Source: Heterobilharzia americana | Taxonomy: Eukaryota > Platyhelminthes > Trematoda > Strigeidida > Schistosomatidae | Direction of reading: 5' to 3' | Length of the DNA stretch: 64,000 nucleotides | Assembly (NCBI GenBank): GCA_944470555.2 | Contig: OX104127.1 | Location: 154,767,776-154,831,775, forward strand | Shown: piece by piece, positions 24,701-40,171 of the stretch | How positions within the stretch are numbered: position 1 is the stretch's first letter | Layout of the letters: every line of letters starts with the position of its first letter | Position numbers and translations under genes: made by a program | Notes under the pieces: generated by a model | The model's input: the letters and a program-made list of their open reading frames with translations, nothing else | Databases searched by the model: none | What the model was told of the DNA's origin: nothing

Positions 24701-27700
24701 TCAATATCTGGTTCTCATACAGCAGCTAACACTTCAGTTTACTCGACCAATTATACATGACCACCAACACTAAATACTTCTGTCTCGCTCTGTTTTCCAT
24801 CCACTTTTGAGGTTACACAGATTTATTGACTTCTGAAAGTGTTGAACGCTCTATCTCAATGCTCGACTCCAGATCCGACTGGAGAGGAAGCAACGGAGTA
24901 GTACCTCGATACCAGCTGAACTGTTTCTTGAAATGTTCTGCCCATTATTCATCTCCCCTACGCGTAAACCAAATACACGTCCTTCTCCATTGTATATTCT
25001 GTGACTACTGATCTATTCGCCCTGGTTTCTTTGATTAGTCTGCATAAAGATCTACTATTACCAATCGTCCCTGTCTCTCTCGTCTCTTTAGCCTTCATCG
25101 CGCGCCACTGCTCGCAGTTGTTACGTAAATTTTGTCAGTCTACATGTGGGTTGCTTCCACCCCCGATTGTATTTAGAGCCTACATCCACCAATTCAGAAG
25201 TTGCTGAGATCCACTGGCTCATTTTGACCACTCTCTGAGACATGGATGCACTCCTCAGTACTGTTTCTACAGCAGACTAGAGATGGCACCAGGTTTCTTT
25301 AGAATAAGTCATTTTGTTCGGTTTCGGTTACTATTTAGCCAGTTTCTAGCTGATGAAGGCCTTGTATTATTACCATCATTGAGTTGTTTTCTGAATAGTC
25401 TTGTTTCCCTAGTTTTCTTACAACCACTTGAGCCAGACACATATGATTTCTATTCAGACACGTTCTCCTTAACCGGTGGTGATTCTTCACCGCCTCCCTC
25501 CATTCCTAACTGATAGCTAGACGGTCTATTTGTGTTCATCACTGAGTTGAGGTCAGTAGACGCTACATCAGGCAATGCTTCTGTTAGTGTCTGAAGTTCA
25601 CGTCAGCTGGAAATAGATGGCTGTTTGAGCGCAGCTGCAGCAGGCGAACATCGTTGCCTGTTCATTCAGCTGGGATTCCGAAGTCGTCATTTAATCGCCT
25701 TTCTTTTTGACTTAGCCTACCTACTTGTGTATTGAAATCACTCGCTACAACGACTAAGTTCGAACGCCTGGCTTTCATTATAGGCTAGCTAGCTTTTGAT
25801 GAAACTCATCCTTCATTTCATTCAAACTACAGTCGTCAATGGGTAAGCAAGCAGAGAACCATTTTTCTTAGTCTTCATTGTACAATTCAGTCTAATAGCT
25901 CACAGATAAGTGTCCACTGGGATTCAGTCGAGTAGCGTTCCTACTGCCTGGAGACTAAATGATACTTCTTAAAGACTGCGAGAACTGGCTATGGAATCTC
26001 CGATACATAAAGAGAGGATTTATCGGATTCATTGTATTGACCGGGTGAGCTGTAGTGAATGACTTGTATGAGTGCCACAAAAACAGAAAAAGCCCATGAT
26101 ACCAGAGTTTTAGCCAAGGAAGCTTGTCGACCAATTTAGTGGACAGTGATGACACTGAAAGCTTCAATATATAATTTGGAACTCGGTTCCAGGAGACCAG
26201 GAATGCTGTTCCGTGAACTTGAATCGTTATCAGATGCTGCAGAGCTGGGAAAAATTTGAGATGATGTAAGAATAATGACTGAAAGATTGGGAAGAATAGA
26301 TGTGGAAGACCGCTAATAACCTGGTGAAATCTGAGTGCTGACAGGAATGTGGAGACGGTTGACACTCCCCGGATGTCCACTCCATGGAAGTCTAGTTCTT
26401 CTTAAGGTATCTGAGAAAGAAGGGTTAGTAATAGTAATGAGTGAGCGCAAAGTTTAACAAACATCTGCTTTAGGCCAGTCACATTCAGCCTTTTTAGAAG
26501 TTTGAGATTTCAGTTTGTTTTATCTTTGAGTCTATCTAAAAACCTATACCGTTAGTATGGCTCAAGCTAGAGAGGAGTATTTTATTTTGGCTACCAACCT
26601 TTTCTTATCCCCCTTCCCATACGGAAGGCAACATGAACATTGTACAGCTGTTCATTCGGAGCAAACAACTTACTACTGTCACATCTCAGTCCAACCATCA
26701 GCACGACTTCACCGTTAGACCTCCTACATAGCGAAGCAATTGACACTATAATGATAAGTTCTTTTCATCTTACCACTATCCAACAGACCTTTCTGGCCTC
26801 AAATTAACAAGGGTTTTACCAGCATAGTTGTTTGGGTCATTATGATGTGCAAATTCGACTGTCATGTCAAAAAAGCAGCTTTCAATTTATTAACCTTGAT
26901 AATGACTAGTTTCATGCTGGTGAGAAGTGGAGTGAAATGTAGTCACAAAGACAAATTTAGTTGATTAAACCGAGAGCAAATTTGTCAGTTGACAATCCAT
27001 TTTTCGGGAATCCAAAGCGTCATAATACTTTCATGACAAGATAGAAGAAAGGATGGTTACTGTAAGATGCAAACTTAATGATATTTAGTAGTTTTATGCC
27101 CTTCTGAGAAAGCTGTGGTTCGGTAGACTGGTATTAACTACAGTGAGTGATAGCTAAAGGTTAAATGAAAAAGTGGTTGCTGAATTACCGTCTTCTTTCT
27201 CTATTGACTAAGCTATGCGATTCAGTTGCTGACCAAGCCTTAGTTCTATTCCTATTCATAAATGTTTCACATGAATGTCAAACAAAGACATGCTACACAT
27301 CTGTGCGTTCATCGTCATCATACTAGCTACCCAGACGTGTTTCATTTTCTTATAGCAGATGACAATAAAGCTGAACTGAAATGTTATCTAGTGAGTTATT
27401 CTCTTTAGGTATTTGCCATACATAATAAATCTACTTAGGTAGAACACCATGTTACGTAACCGCTTAAATGCGGTGATTTCTGCGAAACACTTGATGTATA
27501 ACTATCTTATGTGAATTTAATGGGTGGAAATAAGTGAATCAACACTAAAGGAGGATACTACACAACCTGATGTTTTACAAATCAAATTAAATGACTTCGG
27601 GAATAAACTATAAAGTATGTTGATTACAGGTCGGTATTCATAAGTTGGAGGAATATTGGAAACTTGGGAGCACTGGTCAGCTGTTTCGTTCTAGTAACGA

Positions 27701-30700
27701 ACTCGTTAACAATGAGAACCCAAAACCCCAGTCAGGGATCGAACCCAGGACTTTCAGGTTACTCTTCCTTTAGAGCTGTGTACTAGGAAGAAACAGGTAA
27801 TTATTGGTTCCAGAGTTCCAATGTTTCTCCAACTGATGTCAATCTAAGATTTATACTAACGTGAAGGCAATAAATAAATTTCCACAAGCCTTCAAATTGT
27901 AAAGTATGTTGCCAAGAATTTTATATTTCAGACAGCAGTGTCAAAAGTCTGAACGTGTGGTTTTCTGATTTAGTCTCTGACATTTGTTTCTGTTTTTGGC
28001 CCCACACTATCGCCATCACTTTAGTACATTCCAGAAACCTTAGAAGTTTTTCAAGCATCTTTTTCTTTCATCGTTTGAAACAGAAACACATTTTTTTTAA
28101 ATGAACAGACTTCAACATTTAATAGGACAAGCATCACTATGGTTTAAAATATTCTGAATTATTTGAGCTTGCTTACCGTAATAAGATAAATCAAATGTAT
28201 CTTGACTACACTGATAAAATAATTTGATTGATTCGGGAACACTGAGAGCACGTTCCATCACTGTATTTAACAACTTTTCTGACGAAAGTTTTAAAGTTGA
28301 TGACTTTCCATCAGATGAACTTATTACGGGAGGTGGCTGATCAACCATTTTTGGACTTGTTGCTGTAGCCAAGATACCTTTATTTAGATTAGATGCATCC
28401 GTTTGTAAGTTCTCACGAACTTCATCTGTAATCAAGACATTTTTGTTATCGATAGAATCGATACCACCAGACTGATCAGGAAGCCATTCTTCAATATCAC
28501 GTCGTTTCATTTGTCTTTCACTTAAATCCAACATTTCACGCGTATAACTATTGCTTGGAGCCATAAATTCCGCTGGTAATTCATGATAACTTGTACTAAG
28601 TCGTCCAACAGAGGCTAACCTCAATCGAGTTGGTCCTTCATTTCGGTAGAGCAGAAGTGCAATACTAACAACTGGGTAACTCACTAGGCATGCGATTGCT
28701 GACCATAATATGACAGCAATTACTAGAAGTATAATAAGCTGAGAGACAAAAGAAGAAAGTTGATGCTGGTAAGAATAACAGTGATCTAAAAAAGATGATT
28801 TCACTTAAAAATTGCATAAGCTGACTTTAATGACGTGCTAACATCAAAACCTTTTAAACCATGGCGTAAAAACACTATTCGATATACAATAATAGGTTTT
28901 TTTTCATATAAATGTTTGGTTTTTTGTCACAAGTGATTAAAAGCAACTTTCAAACACATATATTACACCTTAGAGTTATTTGAGTGAGTATAACTTAGCA
29001 AAAACACTGATCTTTTCCAATTTATATATGCCATCTTGAGGTTAAATCGGAGATGTAACTGCATACGCTTGCATTATTTATCATACATTACAAGTAGCTT
29101 TTTATAAACAGAGGCCTTATTTATCCGTCGATTTAGTTCCAGGGGGCGGCAGGCGTAGCAAGCTGAGCCTAGTTGTTGATAACAGTTCATCATCAATCTC
29201 TTGGCATATAAACTTAGATTATTTGAACTAAACAGTTAACAATTTTCAATAAAGTATGACTTCTATTTCAACTTGGGTATAAAAAGTAATTGCTACCACG
29301 AACCTGATTTCTTTTCACTTTCAGTCATTAACCAAGTAAACTTTTTTAGTGAATTTTCTTTAAACAGCAATCTTCTGCAAGTTTCTTATTCGTGACTGAA
29401 CTCCATTTTACAATTACAACCGTTCATTGAATATAACTGAACAAACAAGATACAGTTAATCGATTCTTACTTGCTTCTTACCCGCTCGCGTGGTTGGTTT
29501 AACTTCGTATTGAGGCTAGCGCAAGTGTTTGACTATTGTGACAAGTTGATAGTATGAACAAAATGAATTTAGTAACTAATCGTAGTTCAGTAATCACAGT
29601 AGATTCAAATAAACCGTGTTCATGAAATTGAATCTCTACGTGGAAAAAGCGTTAACAATAGTAGTCTGATATCTCTGTCAAACACTGGCAACTAGCATTA
29701 TGCAACATGTATTATTTTAAAGATGAGTGGTAGGCATCTTCAATATTTTGAAGGATATATCTTATTTTGGCGAAACTAAATTATAAAAGGCCTATGGGAA
29801 TTTTGAAATCAATCATTCTCTACATCTAATTCTAATAGAGATATTTTTTGTCCACTACAATTACTTCTTGATAGAAAACATTTCCAGAATTTGTGCTGCG
29901 ATCCAGTAAAGCTCATATTCCGGAAAACACTTTATCTGATGACAAATATAATTCCTCTGAAATATAGTATCACTTAGAAATACACAATAAAACACAACCT
30001 TCAGTAAGTTCTATCATATCAGTCGGTAGAAAAATGTAAGATAAAAACGTTAATTGTGCTCGAAATATAATCGTTTCAAACATCATTTCTGCATACCGCT
30101 TAGGTGACAGGAAACAGAAAAATTCACATATATATAGTGATTCTTTGAGAATAAATGTCGAAAAATTTACTTACTTTTCGTACTTACTTATTACGCTGTT
30201 AAGAATTTGTTAAATGTTCAATTTATTACTTCAAAATAAGGAATTACGGAAAACCACCAACTTCTAGTTTCAGATCTGCAGATCAATGGAGACAGTACCA
30301 AACTCAGCATATCATAGCTTTATGTAGATGGTCTTCTATCAGCTCAGAGTTAATTTATTTTAGGGAACTATTGCAAGTAAGTCAAAGCTTCCTTAGCTTT
30401 TTTCTCTATAAAATGTCGAACAACCATGCAAATGTTGAGGAGAGTGAAGATCCTTTCACTGCAATATGCTCACGTGGGAGATCAATAGTATATTTAATAA
30501 AATTCATCTAATTCCAAAAAATTACGTCACAAGAAAGTGAGCAGAACAGGGGACTGACATATGTCAGCGACTGACAAAAAACGTAGCAGAAACCATTCAT
30601 ATTCTTCAGTAATACTTACAAGCTGGAACAAGGTGATCTAGACACGGCAGAAGTGTTATCCATTCAAGGCCCAGATGGAGAGCCACCCTCATCATACCTC

Positions 30701-33700
30701 GCATACAATGTACACCCTCCCGTCACCTATGACATATCAAACAGCAAATCACCATAAGGAATGCTCTGAGCTTACAGACCATGCACCCCAGAGAACTAAT
30801 TAACATCTAGCTAGCCCACCATAACCACAATAAATAGGTTTCTTCAGTTCAAAGCTCTTGTGCTGAACGGGAGGACCGTGAATCAGCCCGCAAGTTGATA
30901 CCTGCTTATCGGAGGGAACCAGGTGAATGTCCATTGTCGTGCAACTAAACTCCCTCGTCTCGTTAACACCTGACCTATGGAATTCGGCTAAAATATACGC
31001 CATCGATCAAGCGGTTACACATTGATTCGGAACACCATGACCATCAGGAATTTAACTAACCAACCAAAGACGACTAAATGTGCTTCTTTGGTTAGGCGTT
31101 TAGTCAGGACTTCAAATATTCGTGTCACCAATTAGATGACAAGGCATTTGGTTACCCTAAGGGAGTCATAGTCACATAACACATATCCGAACTACTTTTG
31201 TGTATTAGAGAGAACGAGAATTTTAGAGAATATATCTTTTTCGGCGATTTCTTCCCCATAGCAGTGCAATCGCAATTTATACATTTTGTTTAACTATACT
31301 GAATAGTTACAAGAATTATTTAGTGAAACCAAGTAACAAAAATCAAGTTGAACGAATATTAAAAATTCACATGTTTAATGCAAAGTGAAAATTAATCACA
31401 AAAGAGAATAGAAACTAAAATAATTAACCAGACAGAATTTGAGATTGCATGATGTGTCAAAATGATTTTCAAGATAAAACATGACCAATGGAAGCATGAA
31501 AAAACTGAAGACGATATTAGGTTATTAAAATATATACTGTTAAAATACAGCTATCTATTATTATTATTATTATTATCATTATTATTTGTCCCTTGGGTTC
31601 CTAATGGAACATAGGGCTTCAGTAGCACGTCTCCAGTGAACTCTGTTCTCTGAGATCTTTTGAGCCTGCCTCCACGACAGCCAACAAGCTCTCATTTCCT
31701 CCTCGCACGATCTCCTCCATGTCACCCTCACCTCGGACGTCCAACTCGTCGCTTCCCACGGGGATTCCACTCAACCAACTGGCCTGACGCGTGATGTCCC
31801 CAGTCGGCCTTCTCAGTGTATGTCCAATCTAATCCATCTCCACTTCCTTCCAGTGCATATTTGTTGAGTGATAGGTTCTTGGTTGGTTCGTTCCCAGGGC
31901 TCCTTGTTGCTTATTCTTTTCTGATAGCTCACTTCATATTGAAGTTATTGTTGGTAATGGTGAACGATTTACGTTTAAACCACAAAGATTAGAGAATGTA
32001 ACACCACCAAGAAGCTCTTGTATCTTTGAGATCCAGCAAATGTGACAGGAATCACATAGAGAGAACTTTATACTTTGAAAACTTCACTATATTTAGGTCT
32101 TCAGCTTACGATATGGTCATTTTTACAGCAAGTTGAGTATGCGGCCACCCTCATAGTATCTCTCTCTCCTTAAAAGTTATGCTTTTTGAGGATCTAAACT
32201 AGCAAGTCTTCAAAAAACAATTTTAAGTCTTGCATTTTTTTAATGTGGAAGTTTATGACATAATGAAGCACAACAAGAAAGTTGAATCTCAAAAGTTTAT
32301 TTGTTTTCTATGACGAAAAATCCATAATCGACTATGGATTGTAACTTTTCGACTATCCTTATGTTTAGCAAATGTGTTAACAGTCATTCCCTGGATTACT
32401 GTTGGAATAAATGATCAGAATAGAGCTATATTATTATTATTATTATTATTAGTCCCTTGGGTTCCTAGTGGAACATAGGGCTTCAGTAACACGTCTCCAG
32501 TGACCTCTGTTCTCTGAGATCTTTTGAACCTGGTTCCACGACAGCCAAAAAGCTCTCATTTCCTCCTCGCACGATCTCCTTCATGGTTGGTTTGTTCCCA
32601 GAGCTCCTTGTTGCTCATTCTTTCTGACCATCTGATCTTCAGTAGCGAGCATAAGCAGCTGTTGATGAATGTCTATAGTTTATTGGAAATCACTTTCGTA
32701 ACGCGTCAAGTCTCTGAACCATACAGAAGCACTGACTTGACTGACTTGGTGTTGAAAATCCGCATCTTGTTCAGCATGCTGAGTGCAGAAAATCTCCACA
32801 CTGGTTTCAGGTTAATGAACGCTTGTCTTGCTTTTCCGATTCTGACTGGTTTTGACATCCCGTCCGTGCCGCCTGTAGTTGAAACAGTGCTGCCTAGGTA
32901 GGTGTAGGTGAAGGAGGTTACTTCCTTTAAGTTTCTCCTGTTGATGGTGACTGGAGTTTATTGTTGTTGTTGGAGTTGTTGGTGCGGTATCTTCATCACT
33001 TCTGTCTTCTCTATATTCACTTGAAGTGCCGTCTTCGCTGCCTCACCTCTTCTGTCAACCTGTTAGTTTTCACCTGTAGATCTTCTAGTTTGTGTGACAC
33101 CAGACATAAGTCATCGACGAAATCCAAGTCTTCTAGGTTCTTTTCCGCTGTCCAGCTAGCGTATCCCCCTCTTCTCGCTCTCCACCGTTTGCTGCATGAT
33201 CCAGTCTAGTCGACCACAATCGGGAATATCATGGGACAGCTTTCTAGTATAAATAAAAATAAAATTTCTAGATTGCGATTACACAGCTATGAAAAGTGAA
33301 ATCACCGAAAAAGTTATCTCTGCTGAATTTTTCTTCTCTAATTTCCTAATGGGTATTTTCAGTAATTTAAAGAATACTTTCATGGAATTCATTTGATTAC
33401 CCGATTCTCAGGAAATAAAGATATTAGTGAAGTAGATATATTTAAGTTCCGGTTGGGGATATCTTGACCATTGATCTTCTCGAAGAAGGTTTTGAGAGTA
33501 ATCAATTGCCTCCGCCTTGTCTGTGTGTTTTTTATAACACAAATCGACACTTATTTCAAGTAAGAAGGTAAAGAATATACTCGACGCTTAGACTTATGCA
33601 GTTCATCCGTTCTGTTCCTTTAAAAATGAATCAGTTATGTCTATCTCCGTTTCATTATCGTAGGTTTAAGAGCTAAACGGGAGAAAGAAGCCTTCATCTT

Positions 33701-36700
33701 ACAATTAATTTATTTATATTTGTCAGTTAGGAAAGGAAAACTCACTGGAATGATGAGCCGTATATTTTGCGATGTCAAAAAAGTAGTTCTTACCTAAGAA
33801 GTCTCGAAATCCCTTGACATGACATCATTTTTAAAATTAATTAGCTTATAATGCAAAACCGGTAAATTGTGCATTCTTAATCAGATTTTAATGAACTGTG
33901 GACTATTCATTCAGGATTTACCTATTGCTCGTCGTAAGACAACGAATAGAATATTGTTTACGGTTTGACTATCTTTAAGAGAGTGGATTACTCAACAAAA
34001 AATGCAATAAATATGCATTTCATTACATGAAACAGAATTTTGAGCGAAAACATTTGATCTTAGAGTAAAGAAGAGTAAAAACTAATACATATTTACTAAG
34101 TTGTTTGGTTATTACTCTACCTTTTAAATTCCGAAATTTCGCATAATTTATTCTTATCCATAAGTAACTTGATGAACAGATAGGTGCTGATCTAAAATCA
34201 TGTCAAATAAGCAAGAAGTAATAGGTTGGAGGATATTTGAGAGTAATAATAGAAAAGACTTCAGAAAATCACTATTCGTGGCAGATACACTGAACTGTCT
34301 ATCGCTTGAAGAAAGATTCCATCATTATTTGACTGGAGAATGAATAACCATTTCTGAAAGAAAGATATTTTTAAGTTATTTGAGTCGGATTTCATAGATC
34401 GTAGCCTGAAGTCAAGAGGAAACAGGCATTTTCTTAGTACTTACTGATGAAGAAATTGAGAGTCCGAGTAAACAGTTGTTCAGCCTGCCCCCCAAGTTAC
34501 CACCTCTAATCAACTAATTTCTGCTTATCGGCATAACAAAGGTAAAGTATCATAAGAATTCCTGTTCCACACAAAATCTTACTACTTGAGAAAAATTATT
34601 CATACTGGGTGGTGATTGGAGATGAAATGAAAACCTGGGCCACGGCAGGACTCGAACTCTTTGGGTAAATTATTCTTCAGTTTAGTTTTATGACTATATT
34701 TTTTGTGAGGTAGGTTGGTGAAATGAAATTTCCTGATTACACAAACAGACTATTTATATTATTATCATCTATCTAGCTAATGCTGTAGACGTGCAAAACG
34801 TTATTAAAGCACTTGTAATTGACAGTCATTCCATTATGTAGGGCTAAATGATCTAGTTGATGAACAAAGGAGCTTTCTTAACAAACTATCAAATGATTGA
34901 TTTAAAAGGTTAGTCTATTCCATTGAGAGAAATCAAAATTGAATTATAAATGACATATCAATGCGAAAATTATTGAGATATACATGGAAAACAAATATAT
35001 ATGTAAATTGTGAGACTTAAGTGAGCAGAGGGAAGAAGCAGTACTATAGAATTTTGAAACTTTATTGATTAGTCTGCCCAACTGTTGTTTCCAGTTGTTA
35101 TTCACGGTTGACAAATGAAGAAAACAAAAACGGTAGAATCAGAACAGAAAAGCAGAGAAAATTATTATTATTTTTTTCCTTTCTGTTTTTATCCAAAAAT
35201 GATGATAACGACGATATTTTGGACACTAATCGGTTGAATTGTGTGATAATAGTGACAGTTACCTAGTGAAGTGAAGTTTTTGCTAACTAATGAAAATAGA
35301 CAAGTGACTTCTTTTATCGAGTGCACATAAATATAAGAAAAAGAAACAATGGGATGTTTGTCAGTGTTGAATAATTAATTGTCAGGATGTCTTGTTTTGT
35401 TTCAAATTTCCTCGATGAACATTTATGAATTTGATCCTAATGAAATTTTAAATTTTTCCCAGAAACGAATTAATCTGTATGCGGAATCTGATGTGCTGTA
35501 ATAACTCTAAGCTCTTAGTGAAGTTCATTTCACTGCACACTACTCTCTAACCTCATTTGAATTCATGTCTTATACAAATTCTCTTCATCAGCTTTGATTG
35601 AAAAATATTGTTTATTCAATCTCGAGGTTTATGGGGATTTATTTATTGATTTTAGATTGGTATTCATCATGGAATGATATCAATTGGAGCCAACGAAGTT
35701 GAACATGAAGATAGCTACTCAATAATGGCAGTGAACGGAGGTAGTTCTACATCGTGAACTGACAGAAGTAGGAAATGTTGATCTCTGCGTTCCAACCCTT
35801 ACTAGGACGAACCAGTTGTCCAGTGCCCTCAAGTTTCCAACAGTTCTCCAGCTGATGTCAGTTCATGATGAATATCAACCTGAAATATTATTCATTATAC
35901 TTATTCTTTATTTTACTGATAGAAATAACTAGCAGTCACATGGAGGTATAGTCATTTCCACTTTTCTGATAATATTTTATGGTGAAAATTGAAATAACCA
36001 GTTTCTTTTGAGTGTGCTCTTCACTTTCTTTCCAGTAAGCTTTCATTTTTAGCATTTCCAGATTAACTGTTAATTCAATGCAGCATAAAAGTTAAATACC
36101 GGGCGAACAGTTAATTTGGGCAAATAGGTATTTTCGCTAGAGTCCCATCAAGATTATACACGTCTGTTTTTCAAGCAAATCGTAAACCAAGCTTGGTGGA
36201 AGAGCTATTCCTTCTTAAAGTCTAAAAGATACACCCGTCTAACTTTTCAGATAAGTGCGTACACTTAGTTTTTACTTCTAGATACGCGAATGAACACTTG
36301 CTAGCTTGCCTAAGTAAAAGCGAAATGAAGAATATCACAAGTTAAATAACGATACATAATATCGAGAGTAACTATTTATTTAACACAAATGCATCGTTCC
36401 CAAAAGTAAACTTCTATGTGGCTTCTTTATTTGCCTTCTACATATGGTTGAAGCAGTAGTTATCAAGGTTTGTAGACCAGAAATCTGAATGAAATAAAAC
36501 ACTTATTTTTTCTCTTTCTTGAATATGTAATATCTTTGGTCTGCTATGAGTAGATGAGTTATGTTTTATTCTGGAGCATCGAGCTGGTAGCCTAAATGCC
36601 GATGATTTGAATCCTGCTGCAACACAGGTGTTTATTTCACACTGTTATCACTAAGCAGCAGTGACACCAGCCTATCAAACTGTGACAATCTCAGATAGTT

Positions 36701-39700
36701 GCATTAATAATGCACATAATCATTAAATGCTGTTTAGTTTATTTTCCGTGTGCATTTATATCCATTTTATGCAATACCGCATTTCTGTGATTCGCTAATT
36801 TTTTTACGGTTACATCACCAAGTTAATTTCTTCTTTTCGACTTCATACTTATTGTTTATTTACTTATTCATATGTTTAATCTATTCTGACTCTATGTTGT
36901 ACCATATGGGGACAACCTACTGCGCAACATAAACCTTGTCACTTGACTTTTTACATACACCAGATGTTCACTTATCTACTAAAATTTCATATGCATTCTT
37001 GATTGTATAGGAAACTCATATGTAAAGTGTGAACCAAATAATACGTTGATGATAACATGTATTGCCTTAAATTCTCTGACTTCACAGTCGAAATCTTACG
37101 GAAGATTAAATCAAGTATTTTTGAAGTATGATATTACCCTATTCCGTTTATGCATCAGTCAGTTCGTCATATACACCTTTCGGTAACTGACGAACTGTTT
37201 AAAATGTTTTAACATACAGCTATTGGTTAGAGGTAATGATCTATCACTCACCTCTTTATCCTACAAGAATTGAATCGAAAAACAATATTCAAGGTAGTGT
37301 ATCGTTTTCAGTGCATTCCATAATGCATCATATATTTTTACTCTAGCACCAACTCTTCAGACTAGTTTGTAACGTTTTGATAACGATAGTGCGTAGTAAA
37401 AGGACTAGAAATTTAAACAATAGTACACGATACATTTTTTATTTCTCCTTATTATCCCAACATATTCTTGTTTTAGTGCCAGCATACTACATTTTTTCAA
37501 AACCAACATGAGTTGTGTCTATTTCATGCTAAGACTAAGAAATCAGCTGGAGTATCAAAGAGCTTCCGTATACACAAAGACGTTCAAAGATAATTTGTCA
37601 AACTGATTAACAATTTTAGGAAACTTATTGATTGATTAATCGTAGTTCATTCTACTTATTTAGCGCCAGTAACTATGATCCTAGCCTTCGAGTGAACTGA
37701 AGAAGACAAATGGCATTCTTAGTCTCTAGAGGAAAACAGCCTAAACCTGTGAGTTCTAGATACTAAAAATGTCTTTCTGACAAATTCAAAGTGTTAGTTG
37801 AATGGAGGTAATCGACAGAAAGCCCTGTTTGACTTAGATTTCATGCTTGTTGGCTCTTACAAACAAGGCATATCTGCAACCTTTGGGTAACTAGCGTCTA
37901 CCCTGAGACTTGAACCCACATCATGCTGTGCTGCATTCAAACCAGAAGGCGTTAAGGTATTTCGGCGGTGACTGAATTATAGAAGGACTTGACCAGGTAC
38001 TCTGATTGGTCACTATAGAGGAACCAGTCGTGAATGCTGACTGGCTTCTTCTATTCATTTTCAAATTTGGTCACTGGGCTGAAAACAGGGTAATATATGA
38101 AGGTATAACTACGTGTTTCGCGAGAGTATTTCTTATATTATTATTATTTGTCCCTGGGGTTCATAGTGGAACATAGGACTTCAGTAGCACGTCTCCATCC
38201 TACTCTGTTCTCTGCAATCTTTTGAACCTTGCCTCATGACTGCCCACAACCTCTCATTTCTTCCTCACACTATCTCCTTAATGTTACCCTCACCTCGGAC
38301 GCCCAACTCGTTGCTTCCCACCTGGGTTCCACTCAATGGCCTGGCTGGGTGCTTGATGTCCCGGTCGGTCTTCTCAGTGTATGCCTAATCCATCTCCACA
38401 TCCTTCTGCATATTTGTTGAGCAATAGGTTCTTGGTTAGTTCGTTTCCAGCCAGAGTAAGTTCCTTGTTGCTTATTCTTTCTGGCCATCTGATATTCAGT
38501 ACCGAGTAAGCGTAGGTGGCAGTTATTGATGAATGTCTGTATGTTGGTTGATGGTGATTGCAGCTTGTTGTTAGTTGGGTATCTTCATCACCTCTGTCTT
38601 CTCTATATTCACTTGAAGTCCCGTCTTCGCTGCCTCACCTCTTCTGTCAACTTTTAGTTTTCGCCTGTAGATCTTCAAGTTTGTGCCACAAGACATTAGA
38701 CACAAGTCATCGGCGAAATCCAGATCTTCTAGGTTCTTTTCCGCAGTCCAGCGTATCCCCACTGTTTGTTGCATGATCCAGTCCACTACAATCAGGAATG
38801 TCATGGGTGATAGTAGGCGGCAGCCTTGTCTTACTCCTGTCTTCACTTCAAAAGCATCACTGAGCTTCCCATTGTGGATTACTTGGCATGTGGAGTCTTC
38901 ACATAGTTGTTGAATGAGGCTGATAAAGGCTTGTGGTATTCGTAGTATTGAAGCAGTTTCCAAATTACTTCTCGGTCGACGCTGTCAAAGGCCTTCTCAA
39001 AGTCGATGAAGTCGAGGAATAGGGTTGACTGCCATTCTATACTCTGTTCTATGATGATGCAAAACGTTGCAATTTGGTCTGCACATGATTTGTACTTCCT
39101 GAATTCAGCCTGTTCCGGTCGTAGTTTTGAATCCAGTGCATCCTTTAGTCTCTTCAGGATGATGTGGCATAATATTTTGCTTGGTGTGGACAGGAGAGTG
39201 ATTCCACGCTAAGTACCTTCGCTTCCTTCCAGACCTTCTGCAATAGTAGTGTGAGCATGACCGCTGTTGTCTCTGCGTCTGTTTTCAGTGCTTCTGGTGG
39301 GATTCCATCTGATCCTGCTGCTTTCCCGGTGTCACAATAATTAGAAGCCCAATTTAGAGGCTCAATGATCATATAATACGTAATCTTTGTAAAACTTCGC
39401 AGTCAGAAATAATAATGCTGAAACTTATTAGCATATAACATTTTAAACCAATCAAACGAAGGTTCTTAAACTAAGCAGATATCAGTGTGCATAGGTGGCT
39501 ATGCAATGTGCCAGATATGAAGGTAAATCTGTGTGACCGGTCGAAAGGAATAGCAGCAACAACAACAACAACATCTGTCCACACTTTATAGATATTATAA
39601 GTAATTCAAAATATTTGGCTGACCTCTAAAAAGGCATATTTGGAAATACACCACTAGTTTCTCTTCTTACTTGCATATTATTCATTTTGTTTGCATTTTT

Positions 39701-40133
39701 TTCTTTAGGTTATTGCTTCTCTTGTTTGACTCGTTTATTTACCTTTAAAAAAGTGGAATTTACCAGCGTATTTCATGAATCATTCTACTTTTCAGTCTCT
39801 ATTTTTCCTCTTCTCCATTTGTTTGTTTGTTTTATTTTTCGTGTTGCCTTGTAACCATTTTCATTATTTTGGGAAAAAAGTAAACAAACTCCACTTAACT
39901 TTCAATATTTGTCCTCATTGTATTCGTTCTGCTGAATATGATTTACATCTATGCTTTCTTTGTATTACTTTTTGTTTATTTGTTTTTACGCATGAAGTGT
40001 GAGTCATTCTCACTAATAAGGAAGAATACACCTAGGTGATCGTTGCAGGAAAAAGAAACAGTAAACATTCAATATTCCGCCTTTTCTCTTTCTCCCTATT
40101 CTGTTTAGTCTCATCTGTAGTGAGTGAGTGAGT

Positions 40134-40171
<38 letters not shown>

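Noticed and set aside
28112..28804. The 230-codon minus-strand ORF as a single-exon membrane-protein gene
   Set aside because: Its start lies upstream of a strong acceptor (CTTTTGTCTCTCAG) and its end runs past a strong donor. The inner part joins in phase with four other exons into an M6-family protein.
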